From Pontederia crassipes (lineage: Eukaryota > Streptophyta > Magnoliopsida > Commelinales > Pontederiaceae): 64,000 nt of DNA. Where the stretch lies: contig CM060198.1 in the NCBI GenBank assembly GCA_030549335.1, positions 47,147,353-47,211,352 on the forward strand, written 5' to 3'. Positions 32,801 through 45,927 of the stretch are shown in pieces. Within the stretch, counting starts at the first letter, position 1; the number at the start of each line of letters is the position of its first letter. The translations under genes were made by a program, and so were the position numbers. The notes below the pieces were generated by a model. The model made no database searches. It saw only the letters and a program-made list of their open reading frames with translations, and was not told where the DNA came from.

Positions 32801-35129
32801 CTCTGGAGGACCACCTTACTCCTGATCTCCAAGCAAAAGTTGCCAAGGTATGCTTTCCCATTGAAAATTACTAATCATGTCGACCAATTTTATTTTGGTT
32901 ACTAAATTCTTAAAGGAGCCTTTTATTTAGATGGTTACAGGAACATTTGGAGACCTATTGTATTACCCAGAATCGGAATCTCCTCAAGATTTCCCTTCAC
33001 CAGAATTTTTAAAGCACAGAATTATCATTTCAACAAAACCACCAAAGGAGTATCTACAAGCCAATAGTGGTAAGGAAAACAATGGGGAAGCCGAAAAAGC
33101 CGACAATTCAAAGGAAGAAGAAGCTTGGGGAAAGGAGGTACCAGATCTTCAAGCAGAAATGGATTTGAATGATAAGGTACTACAGGTTGTGCCACGACTC
33201 CTATTTTTTGTGCTTATTTATATCTGTGCTTATACAAACTCTATTTTCGGAAAACTTTTACTAGAATGATGATGGATTGGATGACATTGATGAAGATGAT
33301 AGTGATGATGATCCAAAGGATTCATGGGCTTTGCCTAATGAGTACAAACGACTAATCACTATACGGGCTGGTAAACCAAAGGGTGGCATTAGTCAAGCAC
33401 TGAAAGTTGAGCCTGGCAAAGTTAGACGCCTTAGCCTAAGTGAACAGCAACTTGCCAAGGCAGCACAATCTCATGGTGCTGATCTGGTAAGGTACACAAT
33501 TAATGCTCCAACTACTCAATCATTTTGTACACAACACATCATTGGCTAGGTAATGGAGTGAACTCATGTAATATGTGCACTTTTGTTGTATGACACCACA
33601 CGAATCTTTTTGTATATGCTTGTGCATAACAACAACAACAACAAAGCCTTATCCCACTAGGTGGGGTCGGCTACATGAATCATACGACGCCAATATTCGT
33701 TGATCCATGTTCATAAGATTCGACAGGGTTTTACGCTGGCTGTTGGGGCCTAACACAATCCTCCTCCTTTATCCGAGCTTGTGCATAACATTTAGTTAAA
33801 ATCATATGGATGGCATCATTTCCTCTTCAAAATAAAAATAAAATATCCTGAGAAGTCAGTATAATAATCAGATACTAACAACTAGAATATTTTTACTTGG
33901 CTTCATTGTGGATTTTTTCTTTCCGGTCAAGCAGCTCTTTCTTGAAACCAGCAATCGTTGCTGGCACAAATGTCTATCAAGGTTGCAATAATGGTACTTT
34001 AGTATATATAACATGTCACATTGCACTGCTATGTATTTAAATCTTGGTATGATTCTCTATCGAACAAGGTTACCTTATTTTTTTCCCCTTTGGCTTTCTA
34101 GGTTTACACAGAAAAATGTGCTGAGGATTTATCCGAAGGGTACAAGATTTAATTCGTCCAATTACAATCCATACATTGGTTGGATTCATGGTGCTCAGAT
34201 GGTGGCGTTTAATATGCAGGTTCGCTTGATGTAGATTTGTAATATGGAATAATGTCGTCGGCAACACTGTTCCCCGAACTTTGATTTGATGTTTGCTTGG
34301 TTTGATAGGGATATGGAAGGTCACTGTGGTTGATGCATGGGTTCTTTAGAGCCAATGGAGGTTGTGGATTTGTGAAGAAGCCTGACTTCTTGATGAACGC
34401 TGGTCCAGACAATGAGGTTTTTGATCCTAATGCAAGTTTACCTGTGAAGCAAACCTTGAAGGTCCAGCATAATTTCTCTGGAAACTATTCTTTGTGCTTT
34501 CATCTCCCTCTTTCTTGGCTTTGTGTTGTATTCAAGGTATTGATTGTTTTCTTATATTTGGTACAGGTCAAAGTCTACTTGGGAAGTGGCTGGCTCGAGG
34601 ATTTTAAGCAAACACATTTTGATGCTTACTCCCCCCCTGATTTCTATGCAAAGGTAATACACATGGTTTCTAGATTTTTCTTTGTATTTCCTTTCGTTCT
34701 GTTAGCTCCTTCAATGTCCCTAATCACATATGGATGACGATTTATGTGTATCTACAAAACTGCAACCAATGTTTAGACAAGTCTGCTCCATCGAGTGACT
34801 ACATTGATTTTCTTTCAACTTTTCTCAATCAACAGATAGGGATAGCAGGAGTTCCAGCTGATTCGGTGATGAAGAAGACAAAGGCAATTGAAGATAACTG
34901 GACGCCGGTGTGGAATGAGGAGTTCACTTTCCCACTAACCATTCCTGAGCTGGCCGTGCTTCGGATTGAAGTGCATGAATATGATATGTCAGAGAAGGAT
35001 GACTTTGGGGGGCAGACTTGCTTGCCTGTCTCTGAATTGAGATCAGGAATTCGAACCGTACCACTTCGTGATCGGAAGGGCTACAAGTATAACAGCGTAA
35101 AGCTGCTCATGCGCTTTGAATTTGTATAA
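29817..35129 (+). CDS. PLC: Phosphoinositide-specific phospholipase C (PI-PLC)
   Basis: Hydrolyses PIP2 to diacylglycerol and inositol trisphosphate at the plasma membrane, dependent on calcium. Nine exons with GT-AG introns fit one frame: 29817-30155, 30670-30866, 32712-32847, 32931-33176, 33265-33491, 34102-34219, 34309-34461, 34567-34653, 34836-35129, giving about 598 residues, normal for plant PLCs. An EF-hand-like N-terminus (1-113) precedes the X domain (114 to about 258). Catalytic His131 (TGHNSYL) and His177 (ILHGR), and calcium ligands Asn132, Glu161, Asp163 and Glu211, keep the exact spacing of PLC-delta1. An acidic linker ([15 protein letters not shown]) leads to the Y domain (about 335-460), then a C2 domain (about 473-595) for calcium-dependent membrane binding. 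The start ATG follows a CG-rich leader and fits family N-termini. Introns 2 and 5 carry retroinsertions but splice sites look intact. Confidence 0.93.
31243..31430 (-). mobile_element. Au-like SINE module, 5'-truncated
   Basis: The + strand reads AACAACAACAACAAAGCC and then CCCACTAGGTGGGGTCGGCT, the reverse complement of the conserved Au SINE 3' region with its (TTG)n tail; AAAGGAGGAGGGTTGTGTTA of the body is present when inverted. The tRNA-derived promoter head is missing. The module joins directly to the PPR 3' end. Confidence 0.8.
31448..32223 (-). pseudogene. PPR-DYW 3' fragment, intact 256-codon frame
   Basis: The open frame encodes the C-terminal part of a PLS-class pentatricopeptide repeat protein of the organelle RNA-editing type. 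Visible in order: the last PPR-like repeats ([20 protein letters not shown] and [20 protein letters not shown]), the E/E+ region ([20 protein letters not shown]) and a DYW deaminase-like domain. That domain has [11 protein letters not shown] carrying the zinc-binding H-x-E, then [14 protein letters not shown] (C-x2-C-H) and the terminal CGDYW and stop. The 5' end is cut mid-protein inside the target duplication, and no start codon or upstream repeats exist, so it is a retrocopy fragment. No stop codons have accumulated, so the insertion is young or the frame is constrained. It is antisense to the host gene. Confidence 0.85.
33631..33776 (-). mobile_element. Au-like SINE, 5'-truncated, in PLC intron 5
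   Basis: AACAACAACAACAAAGCC followed by CCCACTAGGTGGGGTCGGCT and the same body as the intron 2 copy. GCTTGTGCATAAC occurs on both sides (33618-33630 and 33777-33789), a 13-bp target duplication overlapping the SINE end by microhomology. The tRNA-like head is missing. Confidence 0.8.
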
Positions 35130-36711
35130 CAATGTTTTGGGTTTCCGTAGTTTGTTTCCTGTATTCCTTCCTTCCTTGTGTATGAAGGCTAGAGTGTATT
35201 GCTGTATTTTGCATGGTGTTTTAGGGATTTTAAGCATATTTGTACAAGCTTGTAACATACTCTTCATTGTGCATATTGTATTTCTGACGCTTCAGCAAGT
35301 AAATTGGACCATCGCATGTTGATTTGAAAGCGGCGGTGTTTTTTTCTTTGTGGGTCAGAAGATCCTGTATCTGAAGGGTTTGTCAAACATGCTAAAACAA
35401 GAATCCATCGTATCTATCCTTTGAACTTGATTCATTTCATGGAAAATGTGGGGCACTCAGCTCTAGCAGGGATGGGATGTTTATATTGTCGTTTGGAGAC
35501 TCATTCCTCAAAACATTATGTTCTCTCCAAAACGGGAGATGGGAGTGAGGAAGAAGTGGTGCTTATTGTTGCTGAGACGTATGTTAAACTTTTAAATCAA
35601 CTGAGTTTCTTTATTCTTACGATGAAAATCAAGTGAGTTTTATGTTAACAAAAATGAATCGAATCCATATAAAATTTTAATGACATAAATTCGTATATTC
35701 TAGTGGTAAAATGGGCACGAGCTATTTCACGAGTTATGCGAATCGACGTGGGTCTATACAACTTTTTATTTTATATAATCAAAATAATATATTATTTTTT
35801 CATTCACTTAGATGTAATGGTATGAAATCTTGATCACAATGTTTCTATGTTTTTGTGCTTAAAAATATTTAAATTTATTGATTTTTTTATTATTTACCAG
35901 GTATATCTTTTTTATATATTTATGATGATGGAACTAACTTTATAGATTAATTTGATCAAGCTTATACTATGTTTATAGTTATGTGATTTAAAAGTGAATT
36001 TACGTCAGTATATTTATATAGTTTAACTGAATTACGTAATAAGGGGAAGGAATTATTTAAATATTGATACTATTACTTATTTTGTAATATTTATTCGCTA
36101 CTTAAGTTCTGCAAATTTGTGATATGATTTGATAAAAAAAAAATTATATTTACAAGTCCGCATGATTTTGTAAATGCATTGCCTTCTCATCTTTACGTCC
36201 AATGAAAGCGTTACAACGAGTGAAACACTCGTTTTCACTGTATATTTTCAAAAATCTCTCTCAATGTATGACGCGTCCTTTTTTTTTCCAACCCCGGTAT
36301 ATGGGAAGCGATGCCGACGACTCAACTTGCGCGGCACTAACTATTGTACGCACTATCCACAAGTTGAAGGCCAGCCCACAATTGAATCCAACTAATCCGG
36401 TTGGTCGCCCCGCGCCGCATACCTGACAAAGGCAAATGAGGCTTCCAACAAAGATTTTCTGCATTTACTAAGATTCGAATTCGAGATTTTACTTAAGTGA
36501 AGAAGAACCGCTTACCACTCCACCCCAACCCTTGTTTGGTGACACGTGTTTCTTTTAGCTGTCTTGTTATATCCTCCTAAATTTTTTCTCCTAACTTTTT
36601 TATTGCAATTCATAATACTAATCTAATTTAAGATTTTAATAAATTTATACCACATATCATCAAGAATTAGGTTATAAAATTAGGATAATATAGTAAGACT
36701 TTACTTCTAAG
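35130..36711. other. PLC 3' flank and gene-free DNA
   Basis: The first 200 bp is T-rich and probably the PLC 3' untranslated region; no single polyadenylation signal stands out. The rest is AT-rich with short frames lacking domains, including a GC-richer patch at 36300-36420 that I do not recognise. Confidence 0.4.
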
Positions 36712-37336
36712 AAGTGGTTTTGAAATTGACCTCGTTGGTTCAACTGGTTCAAACCTTAGTCCGATTTGGATTACAAAAAAATCATTTTTGCAAGATTGAA
36801 TCGAGTTGACCTGATCAAAATCGAGTTGAACTGAATAATTTGTTCAATATGAATATGTTAAAAAAAATTTAAAAATGCAAAAATAAATAGGAAAATTTGA
36901 GAGAAAAAAGTAAGTTGATTTTGCTAAGGATGTGTGAGAATATAAAATAAAAAAATAATTAATAAAGTTTATTTTAGGGCATGATTATAAGAAAGTAAAT
37001 TTAAATTTTAAAAATAAAAATGTGAAAACATTGTGATAAAAACAATAAATAGAAGAGAAAATTGTTCACGAAATAAAAAAAATTATTATAAATAACTATA
37101 TTGAAAACATAAAAAATATTTTATTTTATTTGATTAATTCAAAATGATGATTAATATGATTTAATTCATTTTTTTTACCTTTTATATTTCTATTTGTAGT
37201 ATATTTTTAAGAAGTAATAAGAATAATATTATTTTATTTAAAATTCAATTCAATCCGGTTGAACCCGATTAAATCGGTCGAACTTTGATCAAATTGACTG
37301 ACAGACTCAATCTTCGATCTGATTTTAAAAACATTG
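36712..37336. mobile_element. hAT-type MITE with perfect 8-bp target duplication
   Basis: CTTCTAAG occurs at 36704-36711 and 37337-37344. Ends are AAGTGGTTTTGAAATTGACC and, inverted, CAATGTTTTTAAAATCAGAT. Subterminal GGTTCAACTGGTTCAAACC at the left and GGGTTCAACCGGATTG inverted at the right reinforce the inverted symmetry. No coding capacity. Confidence 0.75.
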
Positions 37337-37509
37337 CTTCTAAGTCATTTTTCCATTTATAACTTTATACTTTGCAGTTTGCACACGACATCTAGTATTT
37401 TCCGAGTGCTTTTTCAGAGTCCTACAATTTATGTCATTTTTATATTTTTGCTACTTTTATATTTTTGCTGTTATTATTAACAACGACAGAGCTACGTTAA
37501 TGGTAGGGG

Positions 37510-38879
37510 CTGTATAGGTGCTTATTAGATCGGGCAGGTCCGTCCGCTGCCCAACCCGATAACATATCGACTAGTCCGTCCGAGTTCAAGTTCGGGCTCG
37601 TCCAATTTTTTAATAGGCTTGGACCTATATCAGGCTAGACAAGATTATTCATCCATTTGTCCAATACTGATAATCCGATATTCGTCAAATATTCGTCTGA
37701 TAATTTATAAGCCACCCATTAGCTCGTCTGTTAACCATTAATATATTAAACTTATTAAAATAATATAAAATATTACTATACAAATTTATTTTAATTAATT
37801 CATGTGTTGTCATTAAGGTAGTTGGCTAATGTTAATTGGTTATGCAAAATGCATGATTCTAATTTTTATTCTTCTATAATGATATGATCATATCTTATAA
37901 CATGTTATTAGTTTTAAATTTTACCTTAATGATATGAAACAATAACTTTGTTGAGTTTTAAGTTGACGTGAGAGTAGTCCACTCCAAAGTTGTCAAGATT
38001 TCGATCTAGATCTTATGATTTTATGATCTTACAGGTCCTTCCGAACTCGATCTTATCTTGAGGATCTTATGTATAAGAACTTATTACGATCTTAATTTTG
38101 ATCACACGACCTTACGATCTTATCTGATCCTATACGATCTCATATGTTTAATATAATCATTTAAATATTAATTAAAATATATTTATGATAATAAGAATTA
38201 ATTTATATAAAGTTAAATATATTTTTGTTCATTTTTAATATGTTTTGATATAATTTGACTCATAAATCCATAAAAATGTCTTAGTGAGGTATAATCTAAT
38301 ATTTCAATACAAACAATTTGTCAAGAATATAATATTATTTTTAAAATATACTATTTTATTAATAAGTAGGATCTTACGATCCTCGATCCAATCTTATGAT
38401 CTTTGATCTTATGACCCCCTTCGATCTTATATAAGATCCCGATCTTGACAATCTTGATCACCTCTACAATTATTGCATGCAAATATGGAAAACTCAACTA
38501 TTCCTCCATGTGTCATGTAGTCAAGGAGTCAAGGTGCACTTCAACAAAAAAAATGGCGTTTGAACTTTGAATGCTAAACCGAATTGTACCTTGAATAACA
38601 TATTATGGTGTCCTTTTACTACATATTATAGGATATATAATTTTTAAGATATTGTAAAAAAAATTAGAAAAACATTAATGGACTAGCCCGACCCGTCTAA
38701 TTGTTGGCCCAACCATTAAGATCTGATAGGTCTTAATGGGGCGGACAAGATTAGATACTTATTGGGTAGTCCAGTGTTCGTCCGATAAGATAATGGATCT
38801 GTCGAGTTCGTCCAATATTTAGTCAACGTCCGATTGACCAAATCTATTAGGAGCCCATCCCATCCATTAAGCACTTTTA
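37510..38879. mobile_element. hAT-like non-autonomous element with a nested MITE
   Basis: Inverted ends share GTGCTTATTAGAT and GTGCTTAATGGAT plus GGGC words further in. Candidate 8-bp duplication GGTAGGGG (37502-37509) and GGTGGGGG (38880-38887) has one mismatch. Both arms carry diverged CGTCCGATAA-type words. About 460 bp of the middle is a second inverted-repeat element. Confidence 0.5.
37990..38451. repeat. GATCTTA-rich inverted-repeat element
   Basis: TTGTCAAGATTTCGATCTAG at the left and TTGTCAAGATCGGGATCTTA inverted at the right, with many ATCTTATGATC-type words near both ends. A MITE or palindromic insertion within the hAT-like element; no clean target duplication. Confidence 0.5.
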
Positions 38880-38897
38880 GGTGGGGGGCCTTGTCCC

Positions 38898-38906
38898 CAT
38901 CATCAT

Positions 38907-38939
<33 letters not shown>

Positions 38940-38940
38940 G
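38898..38940. repeat. (ATC)n microsatellite
   Basis: About 13 ATC units with one AAT interruption. Confidence 0.9.
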
Positions 38941-39683
38941 ATTTTGTAAACTTAACATAATTATGATATGTTGAATATATGTGTATATATAATATATTCA
39001 TATTATATTGCCCGTGTTTATGAATGCATAACATATGTGTAATAATTTTGATTTCTTTCTATAACAAATTAAGTTAGTTAAGCCATAAAAAAGTTAGTTA
39101 TATGTATCTTTCTTTAACATGATAAACACACACAAAATATGCATGATGAATAACAAAAAAATATTTTAACTAAAATAAAAATAAGATTTATAATTATAAG
39201 TTATCTTCTAAAATAATACATTTTATTTAATTATATGTATATACATGCATATATACATTTTTTCCCAAAATTGATGCATGCTATGAAAATATTATGAAAA
39301 TAAACCTAAATGCAACTTAAATTGAATGTTATAAAATGCATACATCAAACTCCCTTAAGCTAAAATATTTGCTTGCCCTCGAGCAATGATCAAAGCAAAA
39401 CTCAATTGCATGATCTAATCATTGTGTCCACCCTGGTCATTAACTATTTTTCTTAGCATCTTGTTTTATACCTCCATCGCTTAAGTGTCTCTCCACATTC
39501 TAGAATAATCCAGCTTTGTGAAATTTTTTAATGCAACACATTTTTAAACTCCTCCATAATCAACTCTGAGCTTTATTAGGAAAATAGCGCTTGTCAATGA
39601 GAATATCAATGTTGAATGAACAAGTGTATCATGAGCTTTTACACAATTCTTATTGTTTGCACAACTTTACTTGAGAATTCAAG
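38941..39683. other. Gene-free AT-rich DNA
   Basis: No gene signal. TA/GTATATA-rich patches near 38970-39000 and 39230-39260. Confidence 0.35.
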
Positions 39684-39935
39684 TGGTCCAAATAACGAGT
39701 TTTCGACAGACGAATCCCAGAGCAATTGCTCTTAAGTCGCCAAACAAGAATCTCCTACAGATCTAATTATCCGAACACACCATAGTTCCATATTACTTTT
39801 ATTGATTTAATACTCATGTGCTTCTCTATATTGCGCAAGGTGGTCCATATAACAGACTTTTGACCGATGGATCTCAGAGCCATCATCGTTAGGCAAGAAT
39901 CTCCTACGAATCCAATTATCCAAACACACCTTGGT
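39684..39935. repeat. Diverged ~100-bp direct repeat
   Basis: 39684-39787 and 39838-39935 share GGTCCA(A/T)ATAAC, CAAGAATCTCCTAC, AATTATCC and AACACACC. Source unknown; possibly the remnant of an old retroelement. Confidence 0.5.
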
Positions 39936-40278
39936 TTCAGATAACCCCTTTTTGTACCTCCTCTTAATTTTTGGGGCTCCACTAGCCCTCTTTCATATAG
40001 GGCTGAGCACGGTCTGGGTCGACCCAATCGACCCGGACCGCACCGACTCAGAAAATCAAAAAAATAACCCGGTCCGGATCTAATATGGGTTGGGTCCGAG
40101 TCCAAATAATGGAAAACCCACCGGTATCGGGTCAGGACCGGATTCACAATCCAGATACCCGACCCAAACTCGGCCTGAGTTATTAGCATATAAACCCATC
40201 TCACGTTCAATATTTCATTTCACATCATCTTTTTCTCTCTCCCATCTCTCTCCGTCTCTCATCCTCTCCGGCTCTCCA

Positions 40279-43116
40279 TGTCACATCCAATTTCGTGACT
40301 AAGTTCTAATATCAATTATCATAATCTTAATTATATTTAGAAATTCTAAAAATAAAATCGACAAAGCCTCCCTCCCTTACTTATATTATGTTATTTGTCA
40401 ATACATACAAAAGACACATATATAATCATCAAATTTTAATAAAAAGCTATAAGATAGGACATTCGCATATTGTCATTATATTTTTTCACAAACCATCTCA
40501 CATCTAATCACACAGGATCAAGTCTTATACAACCTTACAAAAAGTTTCTCACAAACTTAATTACAACATTCAAGACTATCTATTACATATGTGTGCTTCA
40601 AAAAAACAAAAGTGAATGGGGATTAAAGTGCTCCAGCAGCTCAACCTCTTCTCTATGTGCAGTAAAAATAAACTCCAAGTCGACTCAACTCGAGAACTTA
40701 TGAGTATCTGAAAAAAATATTTAAAATGGGTTTTGTGAGCAACAATCATTTGCTCAGTGAGTGGAATAAAGGTACAACATAGGGGAACAATACGAGTGCA
40801 TATAGCATATAATATTTAAATAACCACATTTCTTTCATATGAGAAAACATTTAAAGAATAGCACATATAGCATAACTTATCAAATCATATGAATTTTCAT
40901 AAAAATAAAAGTAACTCAAGATATCATAATTTTCATATTTAAACTCCACAATGTGTCATTGTACATACTCATCATAGGTCAATATGTATCCCTCTATGAT
41001 CATGTGTCATACAGTTAAGCAGAGCTTCATAATCAAGAATCACGGATACGCAGAGCAAATCATGGGTTAATACGTATCCCTCTATGATTGTGTGTCATAC
41101 AGTTAAGCATAGCTTCACAATCAAGAGTCCCAGATACACAGAGCAAATAATGGGTCAATACATATCCCAATCATGATTGTGTGCCATCCAATCATGATTC
41201 TCAGATACGCAGAGCATATCATGGGTCAATACATGCACCCAGAGCAGCCCCCAAAGGGCAAAGACACCCGATATACGCCTCAAAGGTTTCATGTATATCG
41301 AATGCGGTCCAAAAGACATTTTTTTTTCAAATAGTATGACTAATGAACACATAGAATTTAACAATATCAAAATACACATGTCATAATCTCACATCATTAT
41401 CAAATATAACTTATTTTCACTTCACAAGCATTGTTCCCTGAAAATATTTTTGTATAAAATATTACTCCATCTCATATGAAATCCTTGAAACATATCATAA
41501 ATACTTTTCATAGCGAAAGATATGTTTCAATAATAACAATAATAATCTTTGCTTGAGGTAATATCATAAATAAAAGAATTAACATATAACATTTTGCTAT
41601 GTTGTAAATTTACCCACTCACCTTGTACTTTATCACTTCAAGGAGGTTTATTAGATTTTCTCCCTTTCACTTGCAACTTGAGGTTTTCCTACAAACAATA
41701 ATGTCTTCTTACTTACCAATCACTAGTAAGGTAATATGCAATGCATGCTCATGATGTATGAATGATTATGCACCCTAAAATGCATATAACCTACTCTAAT
41801 ACCAATTTTTAATTTCAGACATTTATATTTATAAGCTATTCCACACTTGGAACTTTTCAATTCTCCAAAGCTTAACTAGGTGTTGTTTCAAGATTTCAGA
41901 CTGAGTGTTTATCAATAAATAATTCATAAATTCTTAAACACATGGACAAATCTTATGATTCTAGATTAATTAGAAACTAGACATATTAAGGTTTTCAACC
42001 CCCAAGTATCATTATCAAATACCAAGAGAGTAAGTTAGGACATCCCAAGCAATCTGACCTAGGGTTTGTGCCCTAGCAGACTGTATGTTACTGAAATATT
42101 GATTTATATGTTTCTTCGTACTTGTCCATTTAACTAGGGAATAATTTTTCTAAAAACTAGACTTCATTATTATTTTGTCTTAAAAAATAGATAATTTAAC
42201 TCGCTATATAGGCTTATAACAAAAATAGTTAATTTGGGTCGTAATCTGTCAATATCTTGGAATCTGAAGCATCACTATGAAATGAAAAATTCATTTCTCC
42301 CAAAATACAAGTTCAAATAGGATGATTCTACCTCTCACCGACCCCTTGGAATGTATATTTAATTATATCAAAATTGCAAACCCTAATTCACTCTATTCTA
42401 ACTGTGCTCTAATTTACAAATGGAACTTGTATCAGACTTGGGATAGGATGAGTGACTTGCGAAGGTAAATTCATAACTTCCTCTATAAAACTCATTTTTT
42501 ATGTGATTCCAGAGGCCATGGAAAGTTAACTTCGAATGAATGAACCATACAAAATTTCATAATTTATGGTTTGTTTATCGCCAAGTATTGATTCTCTCAG
42601 TCAGAAGAACAATTTCTGGAACAAAACTTACCTGGAACATCCAACGTTCCCGATTTTCCCCAGATCGATTCGCTCGAGTTCTTCCTCTGGTAATATTTCT
42701 ACGGTGAAAATATAATGTTAAGTCGCTCATATATTTTTTCAAAATTTTCGAAGGTCTTATGGAGGTTTGGAAAAATATTCCTTTTGAGCAGCTCTCACTT
42801 GTCTGCTTCAGCTGCTTGGAACTTTAATGGTCAATCACATTTTTTTGTCATAACTAAGTATTTTAACCCTAATTAAACTTACTTAATTCTATTTAAACAT
42901 ATATATATTATAATATTTAGAAATTTTATGATTTATTCCTAATAACCCTATATAATTACTTTGTAAAGTTTATTGATAATTAAATAGTCATTATATACTA
43001 ATCGAGATATTAATTACTATATACAAATATCACTAAATGGACATCCAAACTAACTTAGTATGTTAATTGAATGCATGATTATGCACAAATGATGTTTCTA
43101 GGGCACGTCCGTGACA
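40279..43116 (-). repeat. Tekay-type 3' LTR (left copy)
   Basis: TGTCACATCC...CGTGACA. Contains 3-4 tandem units of about 75-87 bp at 40977-41230 (GGGTCAATACGTATCCC ... GATACGCAGAGCA). The polypurine tract follows at about 43117-43131. Confidence 0.9.
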
Positions 43117-44480
43117 ATTCTCCCCTCCTTAAAAAAATTTCATCCTCGAAATTTGGTTACCTGTTTCAGGGAATAAGAATGGATACTTTTCTCTTATTTG
43201 ATCCTCTCACTCCAAAGTTGTCTCTTCTCTTGAATGGTTTCTCCAAATCACCGAAACTAATGGAATCTTTCGATTCCGTAGTTCTTTTTCCTTTCTTCCG
43301 ATAATTTGTACTGGATTCTCTTCATATGATAAATCCTCTCGTACTTGGATAGATTAAGGCTCCAATACATGAGAAGGATATGATCGATATCGTCGAAACA
43401 TAGAGACATGAAAGACATTATGAATACGTGATAACTCTGGCGGAAGAGCTAACCTATATGCAACTGGTCCAATACGCTCCAAAATTTTATATGGTTCTAC
43501 ATATCTCGGTCTTAACTTTCCTTTCTTTCCAAATCGTATAACACATTTCCAAGGTGAAACTTTTAAGAAGACTTTACTTTCCACTTCATACTCCATTTCT
43601 CGACGATGTTGATTTGCATAACTCTTTTGTCGATCTTGTGTTGTCTTTAACTTTTGTTTAATGATTTTCATGTTGTCAACAGTCTCTCTTGCACTTTTTG
43701 TGGTCCCAAAAGGACTCTTGTACCTTCTTCATCCCAACATATCGGTGTCCTACATTTTCTACCATATAATGCTTCAAAAGGAGCCATCTCGATACTTGAA
43801 TGAAAGTTATTATTATAAGCAAACTCTGCTAATGGCAAGTGTTCATCCCAAGATCCTTTAAATTCTAGAATACAAGTTCTGAGCATTTCTTCAAGTGTTT
43901 GAATGGTTCTCTCCAATTGACCATCTATTTGAGGATGAAATGAAGTACTAAACTTTAATTTTGTACTTAAGGCATTTTGTAAACTATGACAGAATCGAGA
44001 GGTAAACCGAGGATCTCTATCAGAAATGATAGATGTTGGAATACCATGTAGTCTCACAATTTCATCAATGTACTACTTGGCTAATGTATTAAGAGAGACA
44101 TCCTTTCGAACTGGTATAAAATGTGCTGACTTCACAAGACGATCAACAATTACCTAAATAGTGTCATGATTTCGTTTCATTCTTGGCAAATCCGTTACAA
44201 AATTCATAGTGATTTCATCCTACTTGTATTCTGGTACCAGAATTGATTGAAGAGTTTCAGCTGGAGCTTTATGTTCTGCTTTTACCTGCTGAAATATTAA
44301 ACATCGAGAGATATATTCTGCTATGTCTTTCTTCATACCGTGCCACCAAAAGTTTCTCCTCAAATCTCTATACATCTTAGTACTTCCTGAATGTATAGTA
44401 TAAGGCGAACAATGAGCTTCCTCCATTATTTCTTGTCTAAGATTTCCAACATTGGGAACACATAACCTGCTGCCAAACAT
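43117..44480 (-). pseudogene. Tekay-type integrase with chromodomain
   Basis: The zinc module is visible at 44480-44220 (EEAHCSPYTIHSGSTKMYRD ... CLIFQQVK) with CLIFQ replacing the usual C-x2-C. The core at 44057-43668 has [13 protein letters not shown] and [15 protein letters not shown], so the second D and the E are present. The 43671-43354 segment ends [14 protein letters not shown]. Downstream, same frame but past a TAA, lies a chromodomain: LSYEENPVQIIGRKEKELRN, then RKIPLVSVIWRNHSREETTL, a TGA in place of tryptophan, and EDQIREKYPFLF. Chromodomains of this group bind methylated histone H3 and guide insertion. Confidence 0.85.
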
Positions 44481-44622
44481 TAAAGTCCCATCATCCTTTA
44501 ATGAGAATTGTGTTTGCTCTCTGTTCTTGATTGATGATTTTCACTAACTCTTTATCTTGATCTTGTACTTCGCGTATCTTCTCGGCTAGAATGGATCTAA
44601 TTCTAAAGTGTGTCAAGAGTGC

Positions 44623-45927
44623 TCATTTCTCACTTGTCTTCAACACAACTCCTAAGGATTTCAGTTCAAGTAGCAATGGTAACTGATACACTTTTATATG
44701 GGCTAGAAGACTCGATGATTTTTGGCTAAGTGCATCTGCAATCACATTAGCTTTACTCAGATGATAATCAATTATGCAATCATAGTCCTTTAGTAACTCC
44801 ATCCACCTTCTTTGACGTAAATTTAATTCTTTTTGTGTAAGGAGATTCAAACTCTTGTGATCCGTAAAAATGTGACATGTCTCTCCATAAAGATAATGCC
44901 TCCATATCTTAAGAGCAAAAATAATTGCCGCCAACTCTAAATCATGTGTTGGGTAGTTTAACTCATGTGGTTTGAGTTGTCGAGAAGCGTATGCAATAAC
45001 TTTTCCATGTTGCATTAGAACACAACCCAACCCTTGTCTAGAAGCATCACTATACACCACATAGCTTTCGTTATTTGTTGGGAGTGTCAACACTGGAGTA
45101 AATGTTAAACATCTCTTTAACTTTTCGAAACTATCTTGACATTGCTCTGTCCATTCGAATTGTACATTTTTTCGAAGGAGTCTAGTTAATGGAATTCTAA
45201 TCATAGAGAAACCTTCAATAAAACGTCGATAATATCCTGCTAGGCCAAGAAAACTTCTCACTTCTGTTACACTTTTTGGAGGCTCCCACTTCAATATTGC
45301 ATCAACCTTTATTGGGTCTATACAAATGCCCTCTGCTGAGATTACATGTTCCAAAAATACTACTGAGTTGAGCCAAAATTCACATTTGCTAAACTTTGCA
45401 AATAATTGTTTCTCTCGAAGTATCTGTAAAATAATTCTTAAATGTTCTTCATGCTCTTCTTCTCTTCAAGAATAAACCAGTATATCATCAATGAAAATAA
45501 TCACAAACTTATCTAAATAAGGTTTGAAAACACGGTTCATGAGATCCATAAAAGTTGCGAGCGCATTTGTTAAACCAAATGGCATCACCAGAAATTCATA
45601 GTGTCCATACCGAGTTCTGAATGCAGTTTTGGCAATATCAGCATCTTTAATTCTCAACTGATGATATCCTGATCTCAAGTCTATTTTTGAAAATACCTTT
45701 GCTCCTTGCAGTTGATAAAAAAGATCATCGATCTGAGGCAAAGGATATTTATTCTTTATAGTAACTCTATTTAATTGTCTATAATGGATGCACAACCATA
45801 ATGTTCCATCTTTCTTTTTCACGAATAATACTGGTGCACCCCAAGGAGAAACACTTGGCCGGATAAAATCCTTGTCTAATAATTCTTGTAATTGTAACTT
45901 TAACTCTTTCAGTTCTGCTGGTGTCAT
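44623..45927 (-). pseudogene. pol: Tekay-type reverse transcriptase and RNase H
   Basis: Reverse transcriptase is open from 45927 to 45466: [60 protein letters not shown] and [16 protein letters not shown] [12 protein letters not shown], the usual Gypsy FIDD active site. A stop lies directly after it. RNase H follows at 45354-44623 with [36 protein letters not shown], and [20 protein letters not shown]; the metal ligands D and E are present. Lost linkage between the two frames makes the polyprotein non-functional. Confidence 0.88.

Noticed and set aside
36174..36426. Cys-rich 73-codon frame, possibly a zinc-finger piece
   Set aside because: Cysteine spacing fits no family I know and no homologous flanks are seen.
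39767..40210. 147-codon frame on the - strand
   Set aside because: Spans a diverged repeat and the hAT left arm, so it is not a single gene.
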